The position numbers and the translations under genes are program-made. 20,083 nucleotides of DNA from Bacteroidales bacterium (GTDB lineage: Bacteria; Bacteroidota; Bacteroidia; Bacteroidales; JAADGE01), in assembly GCA_026987795.1 (NCBI GenBank), contig JALSMF010000136.1:1-20083 (forward strand), in the 5' to 3' direction. The notes under the pieces are model-generated. The model ran no database searches, was not told the origin of the DNA, and worked only from the letters and a program-made list of their open reading frames with translations. Shown piece after piece: positions 6,169 through 13,212 of this stretch (within the stretch, counting starts at the first letter, position 1; each line of letters starts with the position of its first letter).

Positions 6169-6308
6169 AACGTGAATATTTGCAGACAGTAAAACGTTTA
6201 AGATTATATTTCTTACAAACAGTTTAGTCGTTAAATTTTGCGGCAAAGTTATTAAATTTTTATAAAATCCAAAAGTATCTTACTGCTTTTATCTGCAAAT
6301 ATCACGTT
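6169..6308. repeat. Inverted repeat pair flanking the DUF3078 promoter
   Basis: AACGTGAATATTTGCAGA (6169-6186) and TCTGCAAATATCACGTT (6292-6308) are inverted copies differing by one inserted base, separated by 105 bases. The predicted DUF3078 promoter lies between them. One copy ends 12 bases before the DUF3078 start codon and the other begins 19 bases after the clpB stop codon. The arms are too far apart for a normal terminator. They could be inversion sites or two opposed operator sites; the sequence alone does not decide. Confidence 0.7.
6244..6273 (-). promoter_or_regulatory. Promoter of the DUF3078 gene
   Basis: On the minus strand TTTG (6273-6270) is followed after 18 bases by TAACTTTG (6251-6244), a full match to the Bacteroidota -33/-7 consensus. 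The 5' untranslated region would be about 80 bases and includes one arm of the flanking inverted repeat. Confidence 0.6.
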
Positions 6309-6327
6309 CAATAGTCTATACAATTAT

Positions 6328-8928
6328 TTAGTTTCTGTTATTTTTAAAAACTAATTTATTATTTTCAACATCTATTATTATAACAGAATTTTTCTGAATT
6401 TTATCTGCCAAAATCTCTTTCGCAAGTTCGTTAATTACTTCTCTTTGCAAAATTCGTTTTATCGGTCGTGCGCCGAATTGAGGTTCATAACCTTTATCTG
6501 CAAGATAATCAACGGCTTTTTCTGTCAATTTTGCTTTTATATTGTTTTCAGCCAACATTTTGTTAAGATGCACAAACTGTAATTTTACTATCTCTTTTAT
6601 CTCTTCTTTTGTTAAAGGTTTGAACATTATAATTTCATCGATACGATTCAGCAATTCCGGTCTTATGGTTTTTTTCAAAAGTTCAAAAACCTCTGATTTT
6701 GTTTTTTCCACGACCTCTTCTGCATTTTTTGAATCAATATTTTCAAAATTATCCTGAATTAAGTGAGAACCGAGGTTTGAGGTCATTATAATAATCGTAT
6801 TTTTAAAATTAACCGTTCTGCCTTTGTTATCAGTCAGAATACCGTCGTCCAATACCTGAAGTAAAATATTGAAAACGTCAGGATGCGCTTTTTCAATTTC
6901 ATCAAGCAAAATTACGGAATACGGTTTTCTTCTGACGGCTTCTGTTAATTGTCCGCCCTCGTCATAACCTACATAACCGGGAGGAGCACCGATTAATCTT
7001 GACACAGAATGGCGTTCCTGATATTCGGTCATATCGATTCTCGTCATCATATTTTCGTCATCGAACAAATATTCAGCAAGAGCTTTTGCAAGTTCTGTTT
7101 TTCCTACTCCGGTTGTTCCGAGGAATATGAATGAGCCTATCGGTTTTTTAGGGTCCTGCATTCCTGCCCGGCTTCTTCTGACAGCATTTGCTACAGCAGT
7201 GATAGCCTCTTCCTGCCCCACTACTCTCTTATGTAATTCATCTTCCAATGAGAGCAGTTTTTCTCTTTCGCTTTTCATCATTTTACTGACAGGTATATGT
7301 GTCCAGTTCGAAACAACTTCAGCAATATCTTCAGAGTCAACTTCTTCTTTTAAAAGTGAACCCTCTGCCTGCATTTCGGTAAGCTTTGCTTTCAATCGCT
7401 CAATTTTAGCTTCTTCTTCTTTTAATCTTCCGTATCTGAGTTCTGCAACACGTTCGTAATTACCCTCTCTTTCAGCTTGTTTTGCTTCAAGTTTAATATC
7501 TTCGATAGCTTTTTTACTGCTCTGAATAGCATCAATAATTTCTTTTTCAGCTTTCCATTTTGCAGTAAGCGAGTCAACTTGTTCCTGAAAATTTGCAATT
7601 TTTTCGTTTAAATCATCAAGTTTTTTACTCTTTCCTTCTCTCTTTATTGCCTCCCTCTCAATTTCTAACTGCTGTATTTTACGCCTTATCTCATCAATTT
7701 CAGCAGGAACTGAGTTCATTTCCAAACGAAGCTTAGAAGCTGCTTCATCTATTAAATCTATAGCTTTATCCGGTAAAAACCTGTCAGTTATGTATCGCTG
7801 AGACAGCTTTACGGCAGCAATCACGGCATCATCGGTAATTCTCACTTTATGATGAGTTTCATAGCGCTCTTTTAAACCTCTTAAAATGGAAATTGCATCA
7901 GCTGTATCCGGCTCATCGACCATTACTATCTGGAAGCGTCTTTCAAGAGCTTTATCTTTCTCAAAATATTTTTGATACTCGCTTAAAGTTGTCGCCCCTA
8001 CTGCACGCAGCTCCCCTCTGGCAAGAGCAGGTTTAAGAATATTTGCAGCATCCATTGCTCCTTCACCTTTTCCGGCACCTACAAGAGTATGGATTTCATC
8101 AATGAAAAGAATTATTTCACCATCAGCGGCAATTACTTCTTTTACAACCGATTTTAAACGCTCTTCAAATTCACCTTTATATTTGGCACCGGCAACCAAT
8201 GCTCCCATATCAAGTGAAAAAATTTGCTTTGATTTCAAGTTTTCGGGAACATCTCCGTTTATAATCCTGTGAGCAATACCTTCGGCAATAGCTGTTTTAC
8301 CGACACCCGGTTCACCTATCAGAATAGGATTATTTTTGGTTCTTCTTGAGAGAATCTGCAAAACACGTCTTATTTCTTCGTCTCTTCCTATAACCGGATC
8401 TAATTTCCCGTTTCTTGCAAGTTCGTTAAAATTAACGGCAAATCTGTTCAATGAGTTAAAAGTATCTTCAGCCGTTTGACTGTCAGCTTTGGATCCTTTC
8501 CTTAACTCATCAATTACTTTCAGCAGGTCTGATTTTGTAACTCCTGCATCTTTCATTATTTGTCCGGCTTTATCTTTAGAATCCAATACGGCAACCAAAA
8601 TACTTTCTGTAGAAACATATTTATCACCTCTTTTTTCCGATATTTTTATCGCATTTTGTAAAACAGAATGTCCTGCAGACGATAAATAGATATCTCCGCC
8701 TCCGGATACTTTCGGAAAGGTATCGATATGGGCATCTAAAACTGCCGTAAGATTATTTGTATTTATACCGAGTTTATTAAATATAAAACCGGTAATATTT
8801 TCGGCAATTTCAATAACACCTTTTAATATATGTGCAGGCTCAACACTTTGATGACTTTTTGATTTTGCAATTTCAGATGCTCTCTGAATTGCTTCCTGCG
8901 ATTTTATTGTAAAGTTATTTAAGTTCAT
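6328..8928 (-). CDS. clpB: ATP-dependent disaggregase chaperone ClpB
   Basis: A full-length 866-residue Hsp100 AAA+ protein. The N domain occupies about 1-145. AAA-1 has Walker A GEPGVGKT (205-212), Walker B ILFIDE (273-278), pore loop KYKG (249-252) and arginine fingers near 330. The coiled-coil M domain, which defines ClpB rather than ClpC or ClpA, covers about 400-530. AAA-2 has Walker A GTTGVGKT (604-611), Walker B VILLDE (672-677) and pore loop GYVGYDEGG (651-659). As a hexamer with DnaK it threads aggregated proteins through its channel in an ATP-dependent way in the cytosol. It is a single-gene unit with a rare strong Shine-Dalgarno sequence, a consensus promoter and upstream palindromes that suggest heat-shock control. 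Confidence 0.97.
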   Translation of the reverse strand: MNLNNFTIKSQEAIQRASEIAKSKSHQSVEPAHILKGVIEIAENITGFIFNKLGINTNNLTAVLDAHIDTFPKVSGGGDIYLSSAGHSVLQNAIKISEKRGDKYVSTESILVAVLDSKDKAGQIMKDAGVTKSDLLKVIDELRKGSKADSQTAEDTFNSLNRFAVNFNELARNGKLDPVIGRDEEIRRVLQILSRRTKNNPILIGEPGVGKTAIAEGIAHRIINGDVPENLKSKQIFSLDMGALVAGAKYKGEFEERLKSVVKEVIAADGEIILFIDEIHTLVGAGKGEGAMDAANILKPALARGELRAVGATTLSEYQKYFEKDKALERRFQIVMVDEPDTADAISILRGLKERYETHHKVRITDDAVIAAVKLSQRYITDRFLPDKAIDLIDEAASKLRLEMNSVPAEIDEIRRKIQQLEIEREAIKREGKSKKLDDLNEKIANFQEQVDSLTAKWKAEKEIIDAIQSSKKAIEDIKLEAKQAEREGNYERVAELRYGRLKEEEAKIERLKAKLTEMQAEGSLLKEEVDSEDIAEVVSNWTHIPVSKMMKSEREKLLSLEDELHKRVVGQEEAITAVANAVRRSRAGMQDPKKPIGSFIFLGTTGVGKTELAKALAEYLFDDENMMTRIDMTEYQERHSVSRLIGAPPGYVGYDEGGQLTEAVRRKPYSVILLDEIEKAHPDVFNILLQVLDDGILTDNKGRTVNFKNTIIIMTSNLGSHLIQDNFENIDSKNAEEVVEKTKSEVFELLKKTIRPELLNRIDEIIMFKPLTKEEIKEIVKLQFVHLNKMLAENNIKAKLTEKAVDYLADKGYEPQFGARPIKRILQREVINELAKEILADKIQKNSVIIIDVENNKLVFKNNRN

Positions 8929-8935
8929 AATTATT

Positions 8936-8941
8936 CTCCTT
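8936..8941 (-). promoter_or_regulatory. Strong Shine-Dalgarno sequence of clpB
   Basis: AAGGAG lies 7 bases before the clpB ATG. Its neighbours in the window lack such a sequence, in line with the general weakness of Shine-Dalgarno signals in Bacteroidota. It fixes the clpB start at 8928 and suggests high translation. Confidence 0.65.
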
Positions 8942-8978
8942 TTTGTTAAAAATTTTTCATTTTCGACTTTAAATTAAT

Positions 8979-9007
8979 CAAATTTAAAACCGGTATTATA
9001 TTTTCAA
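8979..9007 (-). promoter_or_regulatory. Candidate clpB promoter
   Basis: On the minus strand TTG (9007-9005) is followed after 18 bases by TAAATTTG (8986-8979), a full match to TAnnTTTG. Transcription would start near 8973, giving a leader of about 45 bases. The TTG lies inside the degenerate copy of the upstream palindrome. Confidence 0.55.
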
Positions 9008-9049
9008 TCAAAATGTCATAAAGCGCACCGTTTATATGTCAAAATGACA
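9006..9049. promoter_or_regulatory. Candidate operator: TGTCA-AAA-TGACA palindrome plus a degenerate copy
   Basis: TGTCAAAATGACA (9037-9049) is a perfect 5-3-5 inverted repeat. A second site, AATCAAAATGTCA (9006-9018), matches it at 10 of 13 positions, 31 bases away (about three helical turns), and overlaps the predicted clpB -33 element. This is the layout of a dimeric regulator binding twice on one face of the DNA. The regulator is unknown; control of clpB by heat or protein stress is inferred. The site could also act on the divergent carbonic anhydrase gene. Confidence 0.5.
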
Positions 9050-9148
9050 CTTGAGAACAGGTTCTATAAGTTAAATCGTCATATATTTTTTTACCGAAAA
9101 TATTTTTTTAATTTTATTGTCTGAAAACATAAAATATTTTTTAAGCAT

Positions 9149-9799
9149 ATGGGAAATTTGAGTTTTGAAAAATTATTAGACAATAATCAAAAGTGGATTA
9201 CTGAAAAACTAAAAGAAAATCCCGATTATTTTAAAAAACTCTCGAAAGGGCAATCTCCTAAATTTTTAATGATAGGTTGTTCTGACAGCAGGGTTCCTGT
9301 TACATCTTTAATAAAAGCTGAACCGGGAGAAATTTTTATTCACAGAAATATTGCGAATCAAGTTAATTTAACTGATATTAATATGCTTTCGGTTTTAGAA
9401 TATTCTGTAGAACATCTGTTTATAAAACATATAATAGTTGTCGGACATTACAATTGCGGAGGAGTTGCTGCTGCCGTTGACGGGATAAATCAAGGACTTA
9501 TAGAAAATTGGGTTTCTCCCGTTAATGAGTTGTACCATAAACATTCAGAGGAGCTGTCATCAATAAAAGAAAGCAGTAAGATGTGCGACAGGCTTTCAGA
9601 AATCAATGTTGTTGCACAAGCTCATAATATAATTAAAACCCCTGTTATGCAGCGTGCTTTTAAGTCCGGTAAATTTCCGAAAATACATGCATGGATTTTT
9701 GATATTTATACGGGAAAACTTATACAAAAAGATATAAATGAAAGCAAACTCATAAAAGAAGGTCTTTTACCGAGAAATTATTTGGAGATTGTTAATTAA
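9149..9799 (+). CDS. Beta-class carbonic anhydrase
   Basis: A 216-residue cytosolic zinc enzyme that interconverts CO2 and bicarbonate. The zinc and catalytic residues are visible: Cys44, Asp46 and Arg48 in GCSDSRVP, and His100 and Cys103 in GHYNCGGV. The Asp-Arg dyad that controls access to the zinc is intact. The stretch EIFIHRNIANQV (61-72) is typical of the family, and the length is normal. There is no signal peptide. It is followed 15 bases later by the serine hydrolase gene, probably on the same transcript, although no functional link is obvious. Bicarbonate supply for carboxylases is the usual role. Confidence 0.95.
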   Translation: MGNLSFEKLLDNNQKWITEKLKENPDYFKKLSKGQSPKFLMIGCSDSRVPVTSLIKAEPGEIFIHRNIANQVNLTDINMLSVLEYSVEHLFIKHIIVVGHYNCGGVAAAVDGINQGLIENWVSPVNELYHKHSEELSSIKESSKMCDRLSEINVVAQAHNIIKTPVMQRAFKSGKFPKIHAWIFDIYTGKLIQKDINESKLIKEGLLPRNYLEIVN

Positions 9800-9814
9800 T
9801 AAAACCTAAAACAA

Positions 9815-11362
9815 ATGAAAATAACACGATTTTTAGCAGTATTATTCATTGCTTTTTATTTTTCAACCGGGATTTTTGCCCAGAAAGAAGGTATTGATTT
9901 TGAAAAATTTGATGAGTATTCCGCAAAATCCATGAAAGAATGGAAGATACCCGGAATGGCTGTTGCCGTAGTTCAGGGAGACAGCATAGTTTTTGCAAAA
10001 GGATACGGCATAAGAGAATTCGGCAAATCCGGAAAGGTTAATACTAAAACTTTGTTTTCTGTTGCTTCTAACACAAAATCATTTACGGCAGCTGCCTTAT
10101 CGCAACTGGTTGATGAAGGTAAAATAAATTGGGATGATAAAGTAATTGACTACCTGCCTTGGTTCAGGATGTACAACAATTACGTAACTGGTGAAATGAC
10201 AATAAGAGACTTACTTTGCCACAGGAGCGGATTAAAAACATTCAGCGGGGATTTGCTTTGGTATGAAACAAATTATTCTCAAGACGAAGTAATAAAACGT
10301 GCAAGATTTCTAAAACCGGAATACGGTTTTCGCTCACATTTCGGTTATTCAAATATTATGTTTTCCGTTGCCGGAAGAATCATTCCCGAAGTTACAAATG
10401 AAACCTGGCAACAATATATCAAGACACATTTTTTTACTCCTTTAGGAATGGAAAGTTCATTACTGACCGTAAAAAACATTAAAGATAAAAAAAATGCGGC
10501 AATTCCGCATCATATTGCCGAGGGGAAAAATCCGTTACCTTTAAAGTATATGCAATGGGACAATGTTGCTCCGGCAGCAGCGATAATTTCTAACGTTGAA
10601 GATATGAGCAAGTGGTTAATTTTACAAATGAACGACGGAGTTTACAAAGGTGATACCATTTTAAGTAAAAAGCAAATATACGAAATGCATTCTGCACAAA
10701 CCCCTGACAATATGAACCCGGGCTGGGCAAAATATTTTCCCGGAAAACATTTCAACAGCTATGGCTTGGGTTGGGCACTTTTTGAATATAAAGGATTAAA
10801 AGTTGTTAACCACGGCGGCGGTGCTGACGGTATGATATCTCAAACTATGTTTGTTCCGGAAAAAAAATTCGGAATTGTGGTTCTTACAAACAGCATAAAC
10901 TACCTGCCTACGGCTTTAATGTATTATATTTTAGATGATTATATCGGCGAACCGGATAATGATTGGAGTGCGTTTTTTCTGAAAGTAAAAAAGTATGTTG
11001 ACAATTTAGACAAACAAGATGCAGAAAAAGCTGAAAAAGAACGAAACAAAAATACAAAACCGGCTCTTGAATTAAAAGATTATTGCGGAACATACGGAGG
11101 AGATTTATACGGAAAAGCCGAAGTGAAACTTGAAAACGGTCATTTAGTTTTAGACTTTTTACCTTCCGATGTCTTAATAGGTGATTTATCTCATTGGCAA
11201 TATGAAACTTTTAAAATTAAATTGCGAAATTCACCGACATTACCTGAAGGAACTGTTAATTTTATTATAGGAGCAGACGGTAAAGTTGAGGAACTTAAAG
11301 TAAATATTCCGAATCCGGATTTTGATTTTACGGAACCGGAGTTTAAGAAAATATCAAAATAA
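9815..11362 (+). CDS. Exported serine hydrolase, class C beta-lactamase/DD-peptidase fold, with C-terminal DUF3471-like domain
   Basis: A 515-residue protein with a signal peptide (MKITRFLAVLFIAFYFSTG, ending IFAQ). The catalytic domain covers about 26-385: the SxxK motif is Ser85-Asn-Thr-Lys88, the second motif is Tyr178-Ser-Asn180, and the third is His333-Gly-Gly. All three are in the order and spacing of the beta-lactamase-related family, whose members hydrolyse esters, peptides or amides. A lysine-rich linker (about 398-416) leads to a beta-rich C-terminal domain (420-510) resembling DUF3471. It probably acts in the periplasm. Most such proteins are not true beta-lactamases, and the substrate here is unknown. 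It starts 15 bases after the carbonic anhydrase stop codon. Confidence 0.9.
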   Translation: MKITRFLAVLFIAFYFSTGIFAQKEGIDFEKFDEYSAKSMKEWKIPGMAVAVVQGDSIVFAKGYGIREFGKSGKVNTKTLFSVASNTKSFTAAALSQLVDEGKINWDDKVIDYLPWFRMYNNYVTGEMTIRDLLCHRSGLKTFSGDLLWYETNYSQDEVIKRARFLKPEYGFRSHFGYSNIMFSVAGRIIPEVTNETWQQYIKTHFFTPLGMESSLLTVKNIKDKKNAAIPHHIAEGKNPLPLKYMQWDNVAPAAAIISNVEDMSKWLILQMNDGVYKGDTILSKKQIYEMHSAQTPDNMNPGWAKYFPGKHFNSYGLGWALFEYKGLKVVNHGGGADGMISQTMFVPEKKFGIVVLTNSINYLPTALMYYILDDYIGEPDNDWSAFFLKVKKYVDNLDKQDAEKAEKERNKNTKPALELKDYCGTYGGDLYGKAEVKLENGHLVLDFLPSDVLIGDLSHWQYETFKIKLRNSPTLPEGTVNFIIGADGKVEELKVNIPNPDFDFTEPEFKKISK

Positions 11363-11426
11363 CAAGAATTAATCAAGGTTGGGAAAGGACTGTCAGAACA
11401 GTGTTTGAAAGGAACTTATGTAAAAG

Positions 11427-11828
11427 TTACTTTTTTCTTCTTTCGTATTCCGAGTAAAGGCTTATTTCTTCTTTCATCATTCTTTGTCTTAGGGTTGATA
11501 AGAGTTTACCAGTATCTCCGGCAAATTTATCATCAAAATTTCCGGCAGAATATTTTTCAATATAATAGAACGCAAACTTTGAAGTTTCTTCCCAATCTTT
11601 AGCGAAAAAATCTAATTTAGTTCTCAAAGCAAAGTCTTTTTCAGCCTCTTCATTTAAAAACGGATATAAATATTTATCTTCAGTCTCCATATGCCCGGTT
11701 ACTAAAGCCTTAAATTTATTTACAAATTCAAGTTTTAGTTCGTATGATGATAAATAGTCGTATACCTCAGCACATAACCGTCTCAATTCCTCATGCTCAC
11801 TCTTTAATTTTTCCGTCAAATTTTCCAT
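11427..11828 (-). CDS. Hemerythrin-like (HHE) four-helix protein with incomplete iron ligands
   Basis: A 133-residue all-helical cytosolic protein. It shows the HHE pattern in part: His12 in SEHEEL, and His46 and Glu50 in GHMETEDKYLYP. The last helix has RMMKEEISLYSEY, with Glu120/Glu121 at the usual carboxylate ligand position. The third helix (about 66-92) contains no histidine, and no HxxxxD is present, so the canonical diiron site looks incomplete. Family members bind oxygen or nitric oxide or help repair iron centres; this one may bind iron differently or not at all. It is a single-gene unit, convergent with the serine hydrolase gene. Confidence 0.78.
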   Translation of the reverse strand: MENLTEKLKSEHEELRRLCAEVYDYLSSYELKLEFVNKFKALVTGHMETEDKYLYPFLNEEAEKDFALRTKLDFFAKDWEETSKFAFYYIEKYSAGNFDDKFAGDTGKLLSTLRQRMMKEEISLYSEYERRKK

Positions 11829-11853
11829 ATACTATACTGAATTTAATAATACG

Positions 11854-11872
11854 AAACAGAAATTTTCTGTTT
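11854..11872. repeat. Palindrome in the leader of the hemerythrin-like gene
   Basis: AAACAGAAATTTTCTGTTT is a 9-1-9 inverted repeat located 26 bases upstream of the start codon at 11828. It could be an operator or an RNA hairpin in the leader. It does not match the FNR or NsrR consensus closely. A TATTTTTG -7-like element lies further upstream at 11949-11942. Confidence 0.5.
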
Positions 11873-11971
11873 GTGCTGATAAGTTTTCATTTGTAAAAAA
11901 TACAACAAAAAACTTTTTTTATTTTGCCGGATAAACAGAAGCAAAAATACAAATATAGAATTTTCAGAAAT

Positions 11972-12014
11972 AAAAAACGGAAAGATTTTTCATTTTTTTA
12001 AAACCTTTCCGTTT
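11972..12014 (-). terminator. Rho-independent terminator after the acyl-CoA dehydrogenase gene
   Basis: On the minus strand AAACGGAAAG (12014-12005) and CTTTCCGTTT (11984-11975) form a perfect 10-bp stem, extendable by a G-U and several A-U pairs, running into TTTTTT. It starts 20 bases after the stop codon at 12034. Confidence 0.75.
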
Positions 12015-12033
12015 ATTTCTTTAACTGCTTATT

Positions 12034-13176
12034 TTATTTCAAAATACCTTTAGAAATAACAAGTCTTTGAACTTGGTTTGTTCCTTCGTATATTTGACAC
12101 AGTTTTGCATCACGCATCATTTTCTCAACACCGAAGCTTCGAGTATACCCGTCTCCACCCATTACCTGAACAGCATCGGTAGTAACCTCCATCGCCACAT
12201 CTGACGCAAAATATTTTGCCATTGCCGAATATGTTCCCGGAGTTTTTAAGCCTTGTTCGTAATACCATGCTGCTTTCCATGTCATAAGCCGTGCAAGTTC
12301 AACTTTTGTTGCCATTTCAGCCAACATAAACGAAACTCCCTGATTTGCAGTTACAGGCTTACCGAACTGTATTCTGTTTTTTGCCCATTCTTTAGATATT
12401 TCATATGCTGCTCTCGCAATACCGACACTTAGTGCAGCAACTCCTGTTCTTGTCCTGTCAAAAGTTTTCATTCCTATCAAGAATCCTTCGCCTTCTCTTC
12501 CGAGTATATTTCCTTTCGGAATTTCTACGTCATGAAATTTTATTTCACTTTGAACAGAACCTCTTTGTCCCATTTTATCTAATCTTGATACCATTTCGAC
12601 TCCGGGAGCATCCGTAGGCACAATAAAACAAGACAAACTTCTGGCTCCTCTTTCGGGGTCTGCTTGTGCAAATACTGTTAAAAATTTTGATACTTCACCG
12701 TTGGTAATAAAACGTTTATGTCCGTTTACAATGTATTTGTCTCCTTTCAAAATTGCAGTTGTCTTAATTCCCGCAACGTCAGAGCCCGCATTAGGTTCGG
12801 TAAGGCAATATGCAACAGCGGCTTTTTCTTCCGTAACTATACCCATAAATTTTTTAAGTTGTTCATCGGTTGCTGCAATAAGCCAAGGAGTTAAAGCAAG
12901 CATATTTGCATCAATGCTGATACCTATACCGGCACAAACGGCTCCGAGTTCTTCAGACCCTAATTGAGCATCAAAAATATTAAGCCCTTCGCCTCCGTAT
13001 TTTTTCGGAATTTGCGAGTTCATCAATCCGGCATCATAAGCTTTTTTAACAACCTCCCAAGGAAATTCTCCCGACAAATCATATTTTTCTCTTACCGGCT
13101 TTATTACCGTTTCAGCAAAATCTCTGTACTTTTCAACTATTGCCTGTTGTTCTTTTGTTAATGAAAAATCTACCAT
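12034..13176 (-). CDS. Acyl-CoA dehydrogenase (short/medium-chain type)
   Basis: A 380-residue flavoenzyme that removes two hydrogens from an acyl-CoA to give the trans-2-enoyl-CoA, passing electrons to electron-transfer flavoprotein. The FAD/substrate signature AYCLTEPNAGSDVAG is at 122-136. The second signature QVMGGDGYTRSFGVEKMMRD is at 337-356. The catalytic base is Glu364 in QIYEGTNQVQRLVIS, the butyryl- and medium-chain-type position. N-terminal helical, middle beta and C-terminal helical domains are all complete. It follows the glycosyltransferase gene by 37 bases with no promoter seen, so it may be co-transcribed. No other beta-oxidation or ETF gene is nearby. Chain length preference cannot be read; a short-chain or branched substrate is possible. 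Confidence 0.95.
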   Translation of the reverse strand: MVDFSLTKEQQAIVEKYRDFAETVIKPVREKYDLSGEFPWEVVKKAYDAGLMNSQIPKKYGGEGLNIFDAQLGSEELGAVCAGIGISIDANMLALTPWLIAATDEQLKKFMGIVTEEKAAVAYCLTEPNAGSDVAGIKTTAILKGDKYIVNGHKRFITNGEVSKFLTVFAQADPERGARSLSCFIVPTDAPGVEMVSRLDKMGQRGSVQSEIKFHDVEIPKGNILGREGEGFLIGMKTFDRTRTGVAALSVGIARAAYEISKEWAKNRIQFGKPVTANQGVSFMLAEMATKVELARLMTWKAAWYYEQGLKTPGTYSAMAKYFASDVAMEVTTDAVQVMGGDGYTRSFGVEKMMRDAKLCQIYEGTNQVQRLVISKGILK

Positions 13177-13212
13177 AATTATGTCTGTTTTTTGTTATAT
13201 AATATTGAATTG

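Noticed and set aside
6169..6308. Inverted repeats read as a terminator for clpB
   Set aside because: The 105-base gap between the arms and the lack of a T run make a transcription terminator unlikely.
9054..9065. Possible LexA-type box (GAAC-N-GTTC) upstream of clpB
   Set aside because: The half-sites are 2 bases apart rather than the 4 needed for the Gram-positive-type LexA box, and no SOS gene is adjacent.
9815..11362. Serine hydrolase read as an antibiotic-resistance beta-lactamase
   Set aside because: The three motifs are shared by a broad hydrolase family, and the C-terminal DUF3471-like domain and generic context point to a non-resistance role.
11386..11440. Hairpins between the serine hydrolase and hemerythrin-like genes (ACTGT-CAGA-ACAGT; AACTT-ATGTAA-AAGTT before a T run)
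   Set aside because: The stems are only 5 bp and AT-rich or lack a T run. A weak terminator is possible but I cannot support it.
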